Origin: Girardinichthys multiradiatus
Lineage: Eukaryota > Chordata > Actinopteri > Cyprinodontiformes > Goodeidae
Assembly (NCBI RefSeq): GCF_021462225.1
Contig: NC_061816.1
Location: forward strand, 10,007,390 to 10,071,389
Direction: 5' to 3'
DNA: 64,000 nt
Made by a program: the position numbers and the translations under genes. Below are positions 48,327 to 57,806 of the stretch, one piece after another. The notes under the pieces were generated by a model that saw nothing but the letters and a program-made list of their open reading frames with translations, was not told where the DNA came from and searched no databases. How positions within the stretch are numbered: position 1 is the stretch's first letter; every line of letters starts with the position of its first letter.

Positions 48327-48913
48327 TGTCATGGAGTGACATTTTTGGACTTTATGGTTTCTTTTACTAGTCCTTAGATCTTAGGTTGTTGTGCTACCTC
48401 CAGTTCTCAGTTTCCTTTAGTTCATGTTTATTCTTGATTCTGTTTTATCTTGGTCTGTAGTTTTTGTTTAGGTCTGTTTCACTGTTTTGTTAATCAGTCC
48501 CTTTCCTCATGTCTTAGTCTTATTAGGTTCACCTGCTCCCTCTGTCTCCCTGCGTCCATGTCACACCTGTTCCCTGTTTCTTTGATTACCTGCCTTTTGT
48601 TCCCCTCTTTGTGCTCTGTGTATATTAGTAGTTCTGTTTGCTTAGTTCCTCGCTGGTTGGTTCTTTTACTACCCCGTTCCCTACCATGTCTATGCTTTGT
48701 CTATGCTTCGTTTGGAGACTATGCTACGTTTTTGCTACGTTTTTGCCTTAAGTGACCTGCAGAGTTCATGTAAGTTTTGGACTGTACTTATGATTCATCC
48801 CTGCAGTGTTTTTGTTACGTTTTGGATATTTTTTGAATAAACAAGGAAGTACTAAGATGCGGCTACCGAGCTCTTGTCTGCGCTTTGGTCCGACCCACAG
48901 TCCTCCCCCGACA
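48327..48913 (+). repeat. 3' LTR
   Basis: 587 bp copy of the 5' LTR, with the corresponding AATAAA near 48836. It is preceded by a G-rich polypurine tract and followed by the GTTTA target duplication. Confidence 0.95.
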
Positions 48914-51900
48914 GTTTAAGCTTTCAGTTGTGCGGAGTCGACGCATAAAACGTCTTGATACATCTTTATGAGTAACAGAAGCTTAACGTATGAGATGTGC
49001 ATTTGTAATTCTTTAAGTTAGCCTTTATTAGTGTCATTAATAAAACTTATTTTTGAACTACACTGATATTTCAGGGGTTTTTTACATGTAAAACATTAAC
49101 TGTTTCTTAACATCTGTCTTCTTGTACATTTCCACCTTCTTTTCCTAGATTCACAAAGCCATTATGACCCTTCAGCACATTTCAGTGTGTGAGCTGGAGT
49201 TAGACTTTAGACCCTAAGCAAAACCACCATTACTTAATATGATAATACGCCATGTCAGTTATAGAATGTTAAAGGAAGCTATTAAATACACGATGATAAT
49301 ATTTTAAGATTATTTACATTAAAACCTTGAACACAGTTTTATCTCTTTCCCAACATAAAAGCATAGCCCTTAAAAGATAATTACATTACGCTGAATTTAG
49401 GGCAATTTTCCAACAATAATCCAAAATACTCACAAAATATTAACGTATGTTTCAGTCATCTTTAAAATTGTTTTTGTTTAGCACAAAACTAGTGGCAGAT
49501 ACAATTTTTTATATTTCTTTTCTTTTTTCATCTCCTTGATAAGTTGCTAAATAAACCTTTTGTTTTTTCATAATGTTCATTGGGGAGAGGGGTTGCGTGA
49601 GAGCAAGTTGGGGGTAGCCCAGGGCGGCATTCATGCTAGAACCGCCACTGATCACGAGTCTTAATGCTTCAGAGTATCAACCACTATTTTGACTTTCAGG
49701 TGCTCATTTGTATTTTTTACTTCCAAGTGGCTACAAGAACTACAGATCAAGACACAGCCAATATCCCCCAAACCATTATGTTCCCTCAATTTGACAGCAA
49801 GGATGCAGACAAGTTCAATTTTGTGAGGTATTTTCCAATAAACTCAAAATCTCTTTACCTAATCTTTCAATATAAGATGCCAAAGAATACGCTGGAGGAT
49901 CCTTTGCACGATGTAAGGCATTGGTGTCCTTCTGCAATGAAGATGCACATCCTAAAGCACAAAGTTGGTTTCCATTTCCCCATTGATTCATGAATAAATG
50001 TTCTGCGATCTTCACCCGAGGGACAGTCACAGTTGTACTTTTATTATCCTTTTGTGGATAAAGATAGAAAAAGTTCTTAAATGATTTTTATGTCATAAAA
50101 CCCTGGCCTTTAACAAGGGTGTTCTGTTAATATTAACTCATAATATGTATGAAATAAACAGAAACCCATAAAATGTGTGTGCATAGAATACGAAGACATT
50201 GAATAGGACATAGGGTTAAAGTTTAACCAAGATGGTTGTTAAAACTGAGGGTCCACAGACACCTTTACAAATGCACATCCAGCTTTTATACTTGTTATTC
50301 CCGAACTGTCTGTTAAAATGCCTATATGTGGCTGAGAAATTCACCTTTTGAGGTGAATAGGTCGAGGAAAATCGATCTGAAACGTGGGTTGAGGAAGCAC
50401 TCCGCTTCTAGTGTGACTATAGATAAACTTCTTTGCAACCAAGATGACTAAAACCTTTATTTAAAGTTTATAGCTAGAAGATAATTCTGAAGCCTTCCAG
50501 CGGATAGGTGAACCATCTTTATGAGTGTTATGACCTGGATTACTGAAAATTTAAAGAAATGTGATATAAACCCGCAAAGTGGTGCTTCCCATTTAGTTGG
50601 TTCCTAATGAGAAACTTCTGAACTGTGCATGAAGCCTTTGATGCTAAACATGTAACTATTGGACTTCGTTTTGTCCGATGCGCTAAATTTGACAACAAAA
50701 TTTAACAGTAAATCCTTCCCTTCCTGATCGTCTAAACACACGCATGCAAAAATGCACACACACAATTATTTGAGTGTGATTGCACGCATTCACACTCAAA
50801 GCCACGTGTCTCAGCTGATCACATTTCCCAGCCGGGCTGCATGATTGTAACACAGACAAAAAGGAGCACACAGAGCAATTTCAGGGCCTTGCAGGTACCT
50901 GAGAGTTGGCTTGAAGGTGTGCCTTTTTATTTTTCATGTAAGGCGCGTGCTGCTCTGGGCTGTGCTGCAAAGCCATTTCATCTGAGCTCCTTTGTTGAAC
51001 CATAGCATTACTCGCCACCAGCCCCCTGCACCTCCTTCAGCAAACCCACTGCCGTTTGGAATAACAGATGAATAAATGGATGAGGGGGAAAAAACAGTAG
51101 ACTGAAACCACAGTGGAACTCAGCGATGGTCAGCCAGGCCCACCACGCCTCAGCAAATGTTTGTCCAAACCTGTTATTTCTGGCATTGTACTGTCTCAAA
51201 GAGATCATTTCATTCTCCATAAGGAATGCAGTGGCTATAAATAGTCTGAAGATGAAGGAGGGGAAATCAGAGATTTGTAGACTAATTACAGAGCTGAAGT
51301 TGAACCCTTCTGTTATGGTTCATTTTTCATCAACCTCTGTCTCCATGGCTGTCTGACTGACTGACCAACAGAGGCAAATTGGACTTTTTCTCAAAGGGAC
51401 AGGGACATCTGTACCTAACTCTTTGCACAGATCCTTTGTCATAAAACAATCAGCATGCAAACATTTTTTAACCTAATGGTCTTCAAGAAAAACAAAAGGA
51501 TGTAAATGGATTTAATTGTCAAACACGCCCTTCTCATTATGCTCTGACACATTCACTATACAATAAGGAAAAACTTGAGATGATTGACAAGCAGAGGTGG
51601 CGTCCGAATTACTCAGATGAGGACAGCAATGGTGGGAAATGCTACTGTAAGACTGGAAAAGACTCCAAACTCAATAAAAGAAGCTGCTGCATTCTGTGAA
51701 TTACTTACTGGTTAAAATCAGGTAATTGTCTATCAGATGGAGACACTTTTGTGTTTTTGTACAGTCACTTTGTTGTGGGATGAGGGAGGAGAGGGAAAAG
51801 TGATGGCATGAAGTTTAAATCACAGTATTTCTTTGTCAGAAATCACAGACAAGTTTAACATCCAAGGTGATTCAGCATTAAAAGTGCTAAACCAATAGTT

Positions 51901-52429
51901 GTGTTTTATACAGCATCTAAACTCATTACCAGATATTTCTTATAATTAAAGTCTTAATATCGATCATTTAACTATAAGGGAATTCAATCCATGAAAACTT
52001 TTTAAACGTTTCAAACGGGACTGAAGATAAGTTATTTGTTTAAAACCCAAGGAAACAAATTATGACCTAAATTGCTGTGAAAATGCCGCCCTCGTGTGGG
52101 ATAATGAAGAACTGCACTATGTTTGAGGAATTGTTTTAATTTGTCTTTCTTCAATTTTCTTTATTTTAAGACTTGTTCCATAAGAGTTTTTAAAGGTTTA
52201 CAGTAATGTTAATGTTTCCCTTCCATTCAGACAACACTGTGATAACACTATGCATGGAATATATATTACCTGTATATACAGGTACACTTTATTCCACTAC
52301 AGTTTCTGTATTTCCTGTGCATTGGGAAAAAATTTAACTTTCCAGTTTTTACATTTTTATCTTGTCACAACTGAACAATTTATTCTGTTAATGATTTGGA
52401 GAATTATATAAATTGGAGAACCCAATAAA
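48914..52429. other. Intergenic, no recognised gene
   Basis: Mostly AT-rich. Near 49590-49650, gtagcccagggcggcattca and tagaaccgccactgatcacg look like a transposon end remnant. The stretch 50880-51350 is less AT-rich, non-repetitive and open in several frames without family similarity, and could be a conserved non-coding element. The open stretch 49664-49993 resembles no known protein. Confidence 0.4.
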
Positions 52430-53340
52430 AGTTCCCTGCAGGTTCCCCTAATGTTACCTATACGATTCACAATAACCTTTAGAGGAATGCCCCCTAATGG
52501 TTTTCTGAACACCCATAGTGTGAGCTATACCTTCAGGGAACGTTCTTAAAAGGTTCTATATGACTTTCCCTAATAACCCTAATAGAACGCTCAGGGTACG
52601 TTCCCTGAGGGTTCACTGAAAACCATCTACAACTTTGACAGTGACCTTCGGATAACCATCAGGAAACATTTCCTAAGGGTTACCTACAACCTAAATAATA
52701 TTTAGGGAACCTTTTCTGATGGTTTCCTGAAGGTACATTTTAACATAGATAGACCCTTTCTCAGAGTTACAGTGGATCATTCCATAAAGGAAAGTTGAAC
52801 CCTCAGGAAACGTTCCCTAAAAGTTCCCTGAATGCCATTAACAACTTTTAAAACAACTTTTAGAGAACCTTTGGAAAACATTTCTTAAAGATTATAAACT
52901 GGTAACATTTAGGGAACCTTTCCGGAGGGTTCACCGAACATCAGAATAAACCGGGAGAACTTCCCAAAAGGTTATCCACAACTTAGGGAATGTTCCCTAA
53001 ATGTTCCCTGAACTGGAGCTTAACTGCAACTTTCACAATATAATCTTAAAAGAACCATTAGAAAACTCTCTCTGGTTATTTTCAACAAAGACTGAGAGTT
53101 TATGTAGAGTTGTAAGGGAACGTACCCAAAAGGTTCGACGGTGGTTATGGACAGATTTCACAAAACCTTTTAGAGAACCTTCAGGAAAGGTTCCTTAAAG
53201 GTTCCATAAACGTTCACAATGTAACATAAAGAGAACCTTTAGGGAACGTTTCATAAAACCAACTTTAGTTTCAGCACAGAAAGTTTAATGTTTTGGGAGT
53301 TTTTTAGGAAAAGTTCCCAAAGATTAGATAAAGTTTTACA
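52430..53340. repeat. Degenerate repeat field of GGGAACGTTCCC-like words
   Basis: About 900 bp in which variants of agggaacctttnnggaacgt and gttccctaaaggttccctga recur in both senses many times. Examples lie at 52535-52545 (cagggaacgtt), 52590-52605, 52804-52826, 52911-52925, 52984-53012, 53117-53125 and 53169-53204. The words are often self-complementary around AACGTT. Spacing is irregular, so this is an old, decayed minisatellite rather than a clean array. It ends about 290 bp before the boll start codon. Confidence 0.75.
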
Positions 53341-53461
53341 GCAACTTTAGCAATACATTTTAAAGCTTATTACCAATCCGCATGTCACGAAGGTTTTAAT
53401 AATAACAAAAATATTAATAATAACATTTTTTTAAAATAGCTCATATATTTTGTCTCCATGG

Positions 53462-53626
53462 TTACGTCAAGTTCCTTGACCACCTGAATGAGGTCATTGC
53501 TCGGTGGTCTCCGGCTGAGTCACACCGTTGGAGGCGACCGACAAAGCGGAGCTGCAGAACCTTAGCAGGCCATGTTTAAACCCAGATTCTAGTCAGAATA
53601 CAACTTTAAGAGGCATAATTGTTCCG
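53462..53626 (+). promoter_or_regulatory. boll: Proposed boll promoter and 5' UTR
   Basis: A CRE-like TTACGTCA at 53462-53469 and an AP-1/CRE-type TGAGTCA at 53516-53522 lie just upstream of the first coding exon, in a locally GC-richer stretch. A second CRE-like TGACGTC is at 53683-53689, just inside intron 1. A short upstream reading frame (ATG 53572, six codons, TAG ending 53592) precedes the main ATG. CRE sites driven by CREM are common in germ-cell promoters. Their use here is inferred. Confidence 0.45.
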
Positions 53627-53662
53627 ATGAATGCGGCTATGGAGATGGAAAATCAAAACGCG
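53627..53662 (+). CDS. boll: boll coding exon 1
   Basis: Twelve codons (MNAAMEMENQNA), phase 0, donor gtgagt. The next ATGs at 53639 and 53645 are also in frame, so initiation could be slightly downstream. Confidence 0.75.
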
Positions 53663-56600
53663 GTGAGTAAAACTGGCCTTGATGACGTCGCTAACCGTTC
53701 AGCTAGCTAGCAGTGCTAAGGTTCTAACGTCTCTGACGTTAAATATTTAAAAAAGGGATTAGCTTCTTTTCTTTTCTGTTGTAACTTTACTTTAATGACG
53801 CTATCATCGTAACATTAGATTGCGAGATCCAACAAGACATTTTTCTTAACCAATTAACCAAGCGTGGATGTTTTTTTTAAATGCTAGCTTGATCAAGCTA
53901 AGGTGCCACGATGCTAATCAGTGTAAATGGAAATTTTATTGTAAAGACAAACCCTTTGTGTTTAAGAACTGGCATGTCCGCGGCTGGTAAAATTTTAAAT
54001 TATTTTTTGTGCGAAATTGCACACCAGTAAAAACAGTAGCTAATATAGTTTGAGCGAAGTAAGCATCTGATTTGTAGCTTTCAGCCGCTCACGCCAATAA
54101 AGAGCTATTTCGCACTTTTTAAGGCATCAGGACTTAAGCCCTTTGTTGGACTGTCACTAAATAGACGAAATATTCTTAAAATAATAGTTCAGTACAGGAC
54201 TGACAAGCCTGTGTATTGTGGTTCTTCAAACTTCACATAATCTAAGATGGCAATTGCCCTGTTTCTGGTTGTAAAAGTTTAACAACTGCTTAAAATATAC
54301 TTATAACCTAGACCTAATGGGTATTATTCTCCCAAAACTGCCCAAAAAGCTACAATCGTAATGCCAGAAAAAACAAAAATAAACATAAAAAAAACATTTA
54401 AAAATGTGTGTGTTTTCATTAATAGATTAAAACTTAGAAACCACAGTAATAATGGAATTAATAAAGTATTTTTGAATTCAATTCAATTCAGTTTTATTTA
54501 TATTGCGCCAATTCACAACACATGTTGTCTCAAGGCACTTCACAACAGTCAGGTTCATACATTCCAATTAATCCTAATCATTGAACAGTGCAGTCGGAGT
54601 TAGTTATTTATTCAAATTGGATAAAAAGTTTTTCTATCTAAAGAAACCCAGCAGATTGCATCCAGTCAGTGACTTGCAGCATTCACTCCTCCTGGATGAG
54701 CTTGTAGAGACAGTGGACAGTCACTGGTGTTGACTTTGCAGCAATCCCTCATACTGAGCATGCATGTAGCGACAGTGGAGATGAAAAACTCCCTTTAAAC
54801 AGGAAGAAACCTCCAGCAGAACCAGGCTCAGTGTGAGCGGCCATCTGTCACGACTGACTGGGGGTTTGAGAGAACAGAGCAGAGACACAAAAAGAACAAA
54901 GAAGCACTGATCCAGCAGTACTTTCTATGGGAAGGAAAAGTAAATGTTAATGGATGTAGCTCCTTTAGTCGTTTCACCTAGAAAGAAAGAACAGATAAAC
55001 TCTGAGCCAGTTTTCAAGATTAGAGTCTGAAAGAGAGCACATATAGTTTGTTACAGTTAAGCTCAGTCAATTACTATGTCTAGGAGAGAGAAAGGGTTAA
55101 ACACTGAAAGACAGGGCCATGTAGGTCATCGGTAGAGTGTGAGCATTAAGTTGTTGAATTGAATAAAGTAATAAAGAATCAGTAACCTGTATAGAGTAAC
55201 TCAGTTCATGTTTGGCCAGACTGAGTCTTTTGGGTTTTGAATAACAGAGAGTCAAAGGTAATCCAGATTTACTAAAAATAGTGAAATAGCCCTTTATTAA
55301 AGGCCCAGCTTCAAATCAGGCGCTAATTTCATTGTTTTTTTTAATGAAATGGCTGTTTTACTCTGACATCAAAGCATAATCTGGTCAAAAACTGCAGCTG
55401 AATAAGATGAAAGTTACGGACACATTCCTCTTAAAGTGAAAAAAGTTAGTAGAAGGGAAAGTTTGTTTGAAAGCTCGTCTGTAAGTAGTTGTAGAGTGCA
55501 GGTGCATCAGCTTTTTTTCCCATTGTTTATTTAGTGGACTTAAGAGATCTCTGAGGTTTTAAGGATTCTGTTGCTTAATGTTATTTAACAAGTACCATAA
55601 TCTAACTTTGTTCTACTTTTTAAAGCTCACATCCTGCCATTCGTCGTCTAATGACAGCAGCTCTTCGTCTTTTGATGTCTTAACTCAAGAAAACCCTCTG
55701 GAGAACTTTGCCCACCACTCAGCCGCCCCCGGCACCATCATTCCCAATCGAATTTTTGTCGGGGGAATTGACCACAGGGTGAGATTTCTTATTATGCACC
55801 TATGCCGGCTTAACTGTAGGATGGAGATCAGCAGAGGATGTAAATATGTTCAGTAAAAAGAAATGTGCTTGTATGTTTTGAGGTCAATGAGAACGACCTG
55901 CGTCATATCTTCTCACAATACGGTCCAGTGAAAGATGTGAAGATAGTAATAGATCGCTCAGGAATCTCAAAAAGGTTACTTGCTTCCATCCTTTCTTTGT
56001 TTCTGTTTTTTAACTTTAATCATCCTTTTTTTTATATTTCTTGTCTGCCGGTAATAACACAAAGTGCCTCCTGTTTATTTGAACAGATACGGGTTTGTTA
56101 CATTTGAAACCCAAGAAGATGTATTGAGAATCCTCAGTAATGTAAGTAGCATGGTGTAACATTGCAGGTTGCCTGTCCAGGTTTAATGTCTTTGTTTCCC
56201 TGCTTTATCAAAAGGTTAATGGAATCTGTTTCAAAGAAAAGAAGCTCTGCATCGGCCAGGCTGTTAGAAAGTATCACACTCCGGGGCAAGGTAAGCTAAA
56301 TTGCACCCCCTGGTTTTGTTTTTAAAGTTTCCATTTATATGGATTTTCTATCTTCCCAGCTAAGAATCCCCGCATGGCCAACCTTGAACCGGCCATCCCT
56401 CATATGATGTCCTGTGGGACCTTTTATCTGACCACGTCCACAGGGTATCCTTACACCTACCATAAGGGTGTTGCCTACTTTCACTGCCCCGTTATGAACC
56501 CCGTGGTTCACCACAGGTCGGTAAGTATCTGCAGAGATGACAACGGTTCAAATGTTTTTACCGTACCTATGACGTCTTTAGAGATTTTTATCACAAAGCT

Positions 56601-57806
56601 TTGCAAAATAATGCCTGTCCATGTTACCCTGTTGTGTTTGAACCACACGCTTGAATGTATTTTATTGGGATTTTATGTAAAAGGGCTGAAGTCACTGTAA
56701 GATACCAAGAATGAAAAAAGGCATTAAATCGTTTTCCTTCATCAGTGCGCTGCACATTACAACATACATGGAAATGGAGTTAGATGCTTATATTATTATG
56801 ACTCATTTTTTCTTGCAGCCTCATCTTCAACTGATGCTTCCTCGGTCCCATCAGCCTGTTCACCCCCAGCAGACACCCGTGTATCATCACTGCCAGGTGG
56901 TGATGCAACTTTTTAGGAATCCAATAATGCCTTTACAGGTCGTTGATGAATCAGGATAGCACTTCATTTATGTTTTTCATCTTTTTCACCCACTTTATAG
57001 GATGTCCCAAACCAGTATCAATGGAATATGGGTCAGGTTTGTGAAACAAATTATCTTTGTTGTTTATTTAGGTCAATTTTTCCTACTTATTGACCCTGTC
57101 TTAACTGTTTGTGTCCAGGTGCTGACGCCTTTCAGTGCAGCAATGTACTCACAGCAGCCAGAATATTTTTACCATCCCCTTGACAGAAGTTCTTACCTGT
57201 GTCCTGCGCCTGGCATGGAAGGCAGTACACCAGAGGTACAATGTTACAAACAGTTAATACTAGTTCAGTGTATAAAATGTCATGATATTTTAAATATATG
57301 CCTCTGTTTGCAGTTTTTAGAGCCGACAGCACCACAATTTTACTCAGGAATGACACCCATTGCTCTGCAGCACGACCCTAGAGAGGTAAGAGGTCATTTC
57401 ACTTTTGTAAATTGCATTCTATGTTTAATATCATCCTGTGTTTTGTGCTAACTGAACTGTAAAAAGCACTACGCAGATACAAATTAGAGATACCAAGATT
57501 TAAAGATGTGTGAAAAGCTATATACGTCACAGTTTACTAATTTAAAATTAATCGAAAGTCTGTTCAACTTTAAAAAGTGCAAAGTTAACATCCATCCACT
57601 GGAACTCTTATGTTCATGGGCTTCTTCTTCACTGAGCCACGTTCTGCTCTTTCCCTCCATAGAATCAGCTGTTCCCTCCTCCGCGTGTCCATCTGAAGCC
57701 AAAGTACCGCCGCTACATGCACCCCAAGGACTACTACCATCTGCCTGAATCCACAGAGCCGCCAGATGCCTCAGTGTTTTCTTTCCACTCTCCTCATGTA
57801 GGCTAA
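53627..57806 (+). CDS. boll: Boule-like RNA-binding protein (DAZ family), 9 coding exons
   Basis: Exons: 53627-53662, 55626-55778, 55883-55974, 56087-56141, 56215-56290, 56360-56520, 56819-56896, 57001-57036 plus 57119-57235, then 57314-57385 and 57663-57806. All are GT-AG and in frame, giving 339 residues. One RRM spans residues about 53-135, with RNP2 IFVGGI (55-60) and RNP1 KRYGFVTF (93-100). After it come TTSTGYPYTYHKGVAYFH, a DAZ-like Gln/Pro/Tyr segment (PVYHHCQ, YQWNMGQ) and a C-terminal KPKYRRYMHPKDYYHLPES block. BOULE binds 3' UTRs and promotes translation of germ-cell mRNAs in the cytoplasm, and is needed for meiosis. Boule rather than Dazl is favoured by IPNRIFVGGID, FETQED and the TTSTGYPYTYH block, and by linkage to satb2 as in human 2q33. 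RNP1 has Arg94 where Gly is usual. Confidence 0.94.
54481..55180. repeat. Teleost interspersed repeat, copy 2, boll intron 1
   Basis: The first 140 bp (to 54620) match 12362-12501 closely. This copy continues with text I also recognise as a fish repeat (gaaactccctttaaacaggaagaaacctccagcagaacc lies around 54785-54823, for example aggaagaaacctccagcaga). The end near 55150 is uncertain. It is non-coding. Confidence 0.65.
55626..55778 (+). CDS. boll: boll coding exon 2 (Ser-rich head, RNP2)
   Basis: 51 codons, phase 0. A Ser-rich head, then GTIIPNRIFVGGIDHR, which starts the RRM. Donor gtgaga. Confidence 0.95.
55883..55974 (+). CDS. boll: boll coding exon 3 (RRM middle)
   Basis: Encodes VNENDLRHIFSQYGPVKDVK and IVIDRSGISK, then two bases of the Arg94 codon. 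Donor gttact is weak but is supported by the frame. Confidence 0.93.
56087..56141 (+). CDS. boll: boll coding exon 4 (RNP1)
   Basis: Acceptor tttgaacag. Completes Arg94 and encodes YGFVTFETQEDVLRILSN. Donor gtaagt. Confidence 0.95.
56215..56290 (+). CDS. boll: boll coding exon 5 (RRM end)
   Basis: Encodes VNGICFKEKKLCIGQAVRKY then HTPGQ, phase 0 to 1. Donor gtaagc. Confidence 0.95.
56360..56520 (+). CDS. boll: boll coding exon 6
   Basis: Encodes the GTFYLTTSTGYPYTYHKGVA block shared with vertebrate BOLL. Ends in phase 0 with donor gtaagt. Confidence 0.95.
56819..56896 (+). CDS. boll: boll coding exon 7 (DAZ-like segment)
   Basis: 26 codons with HQPVHPQQTPVYHHCQ, the likely remnant of the DAZ motif. 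Phase 0, donor gtggtg. Confidence 0.88.
57001..57036 (+). CDS. boll: boll coding exon 8 (12-codon micro-exon)
   Basis: Encodes DVPNQYQWNMGQ, which corresponds to the PGQWQW-type segment in mammals. Phase 0, acceptor ctttatag, donor gtttgt. Confidence 0.8.
57119..57235 (+). CDS. boll: boll coding exon 9
   Basis: 39 codons, VLTPFSAAMYSQQPEYFYHP and so on, phase 0, donor gtacaa. It is Tyr/Pro/Gln rich like the rest of the tail. Counting the 36-base exon separately, the gene has 10 coding exons plus the last one. Confidence 0.88.
57314..57385 (+). CDS. boll: boll coding exon 10
   Basis: 24 codons, FLEPTAPQFYSGMTPIALQH then DPRE, phase 0, donor gtaaga. Confidence 0.88.
57663..57806 (+). CDS. boll: boll last coding exon
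   Basis: 47 codons and TAA. Encodes NQLFPPPRVHLKPKYRRYMH, PKDYYHLPES and SVFSFHSPHVG. The acceptor is tccatag. Confidence 0.9.
   Translation, partial: NQLFPPPRVHLKPKYRRYMHPKDYYHLPESTEPPDASVFSFHSPHVG

Larger units (their letters stand above)
46058..48913 (+). mobile_element. Non-autonomous LTR retrotransposon, young insertion
   Basis: Two direct repeats of 587 bp (46058-46644 and 48327-48913), each starting TGTCATGGAG and ending CCCCGACA, flank a 1682 bp interior. A 5 bp target duplication GTTTA lies at 46053-46057 and 48914-48918. The purine tract gaaggggggggtaa precedes the 3' LTR. I count 8 substitutions between the LTRs (about 1.4 %). The interior has no protease, reverse transcriptase, RNase H or integrase, so it must be moved by enzymes from another element. 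I see no standard TGG-type primer site directly after the 5' LTR. Confidence 0.93.

Noticed and set aside
48104..48370. Frames in the 3' part of the LTR element interior
   Set aside because: T- and C-rich non-coding sequence before the polypurine tract. The frames run into the LTR and resemble no pol domain.
49664..49993. 109-codon + strand open frame as a gene
   Set aside because: No family similarity, no splice or promoter context, and AT-rich composition. It contains a transposon-end-like remnant just upstream.
53627..57806. dazl instead of boll
   Set aside because: IPNRIFVGGID, FETQED after RNP1 and the TTSTGYPYTYHKGVAYFH block are Boule features. The Dazl RRM differs at these places.
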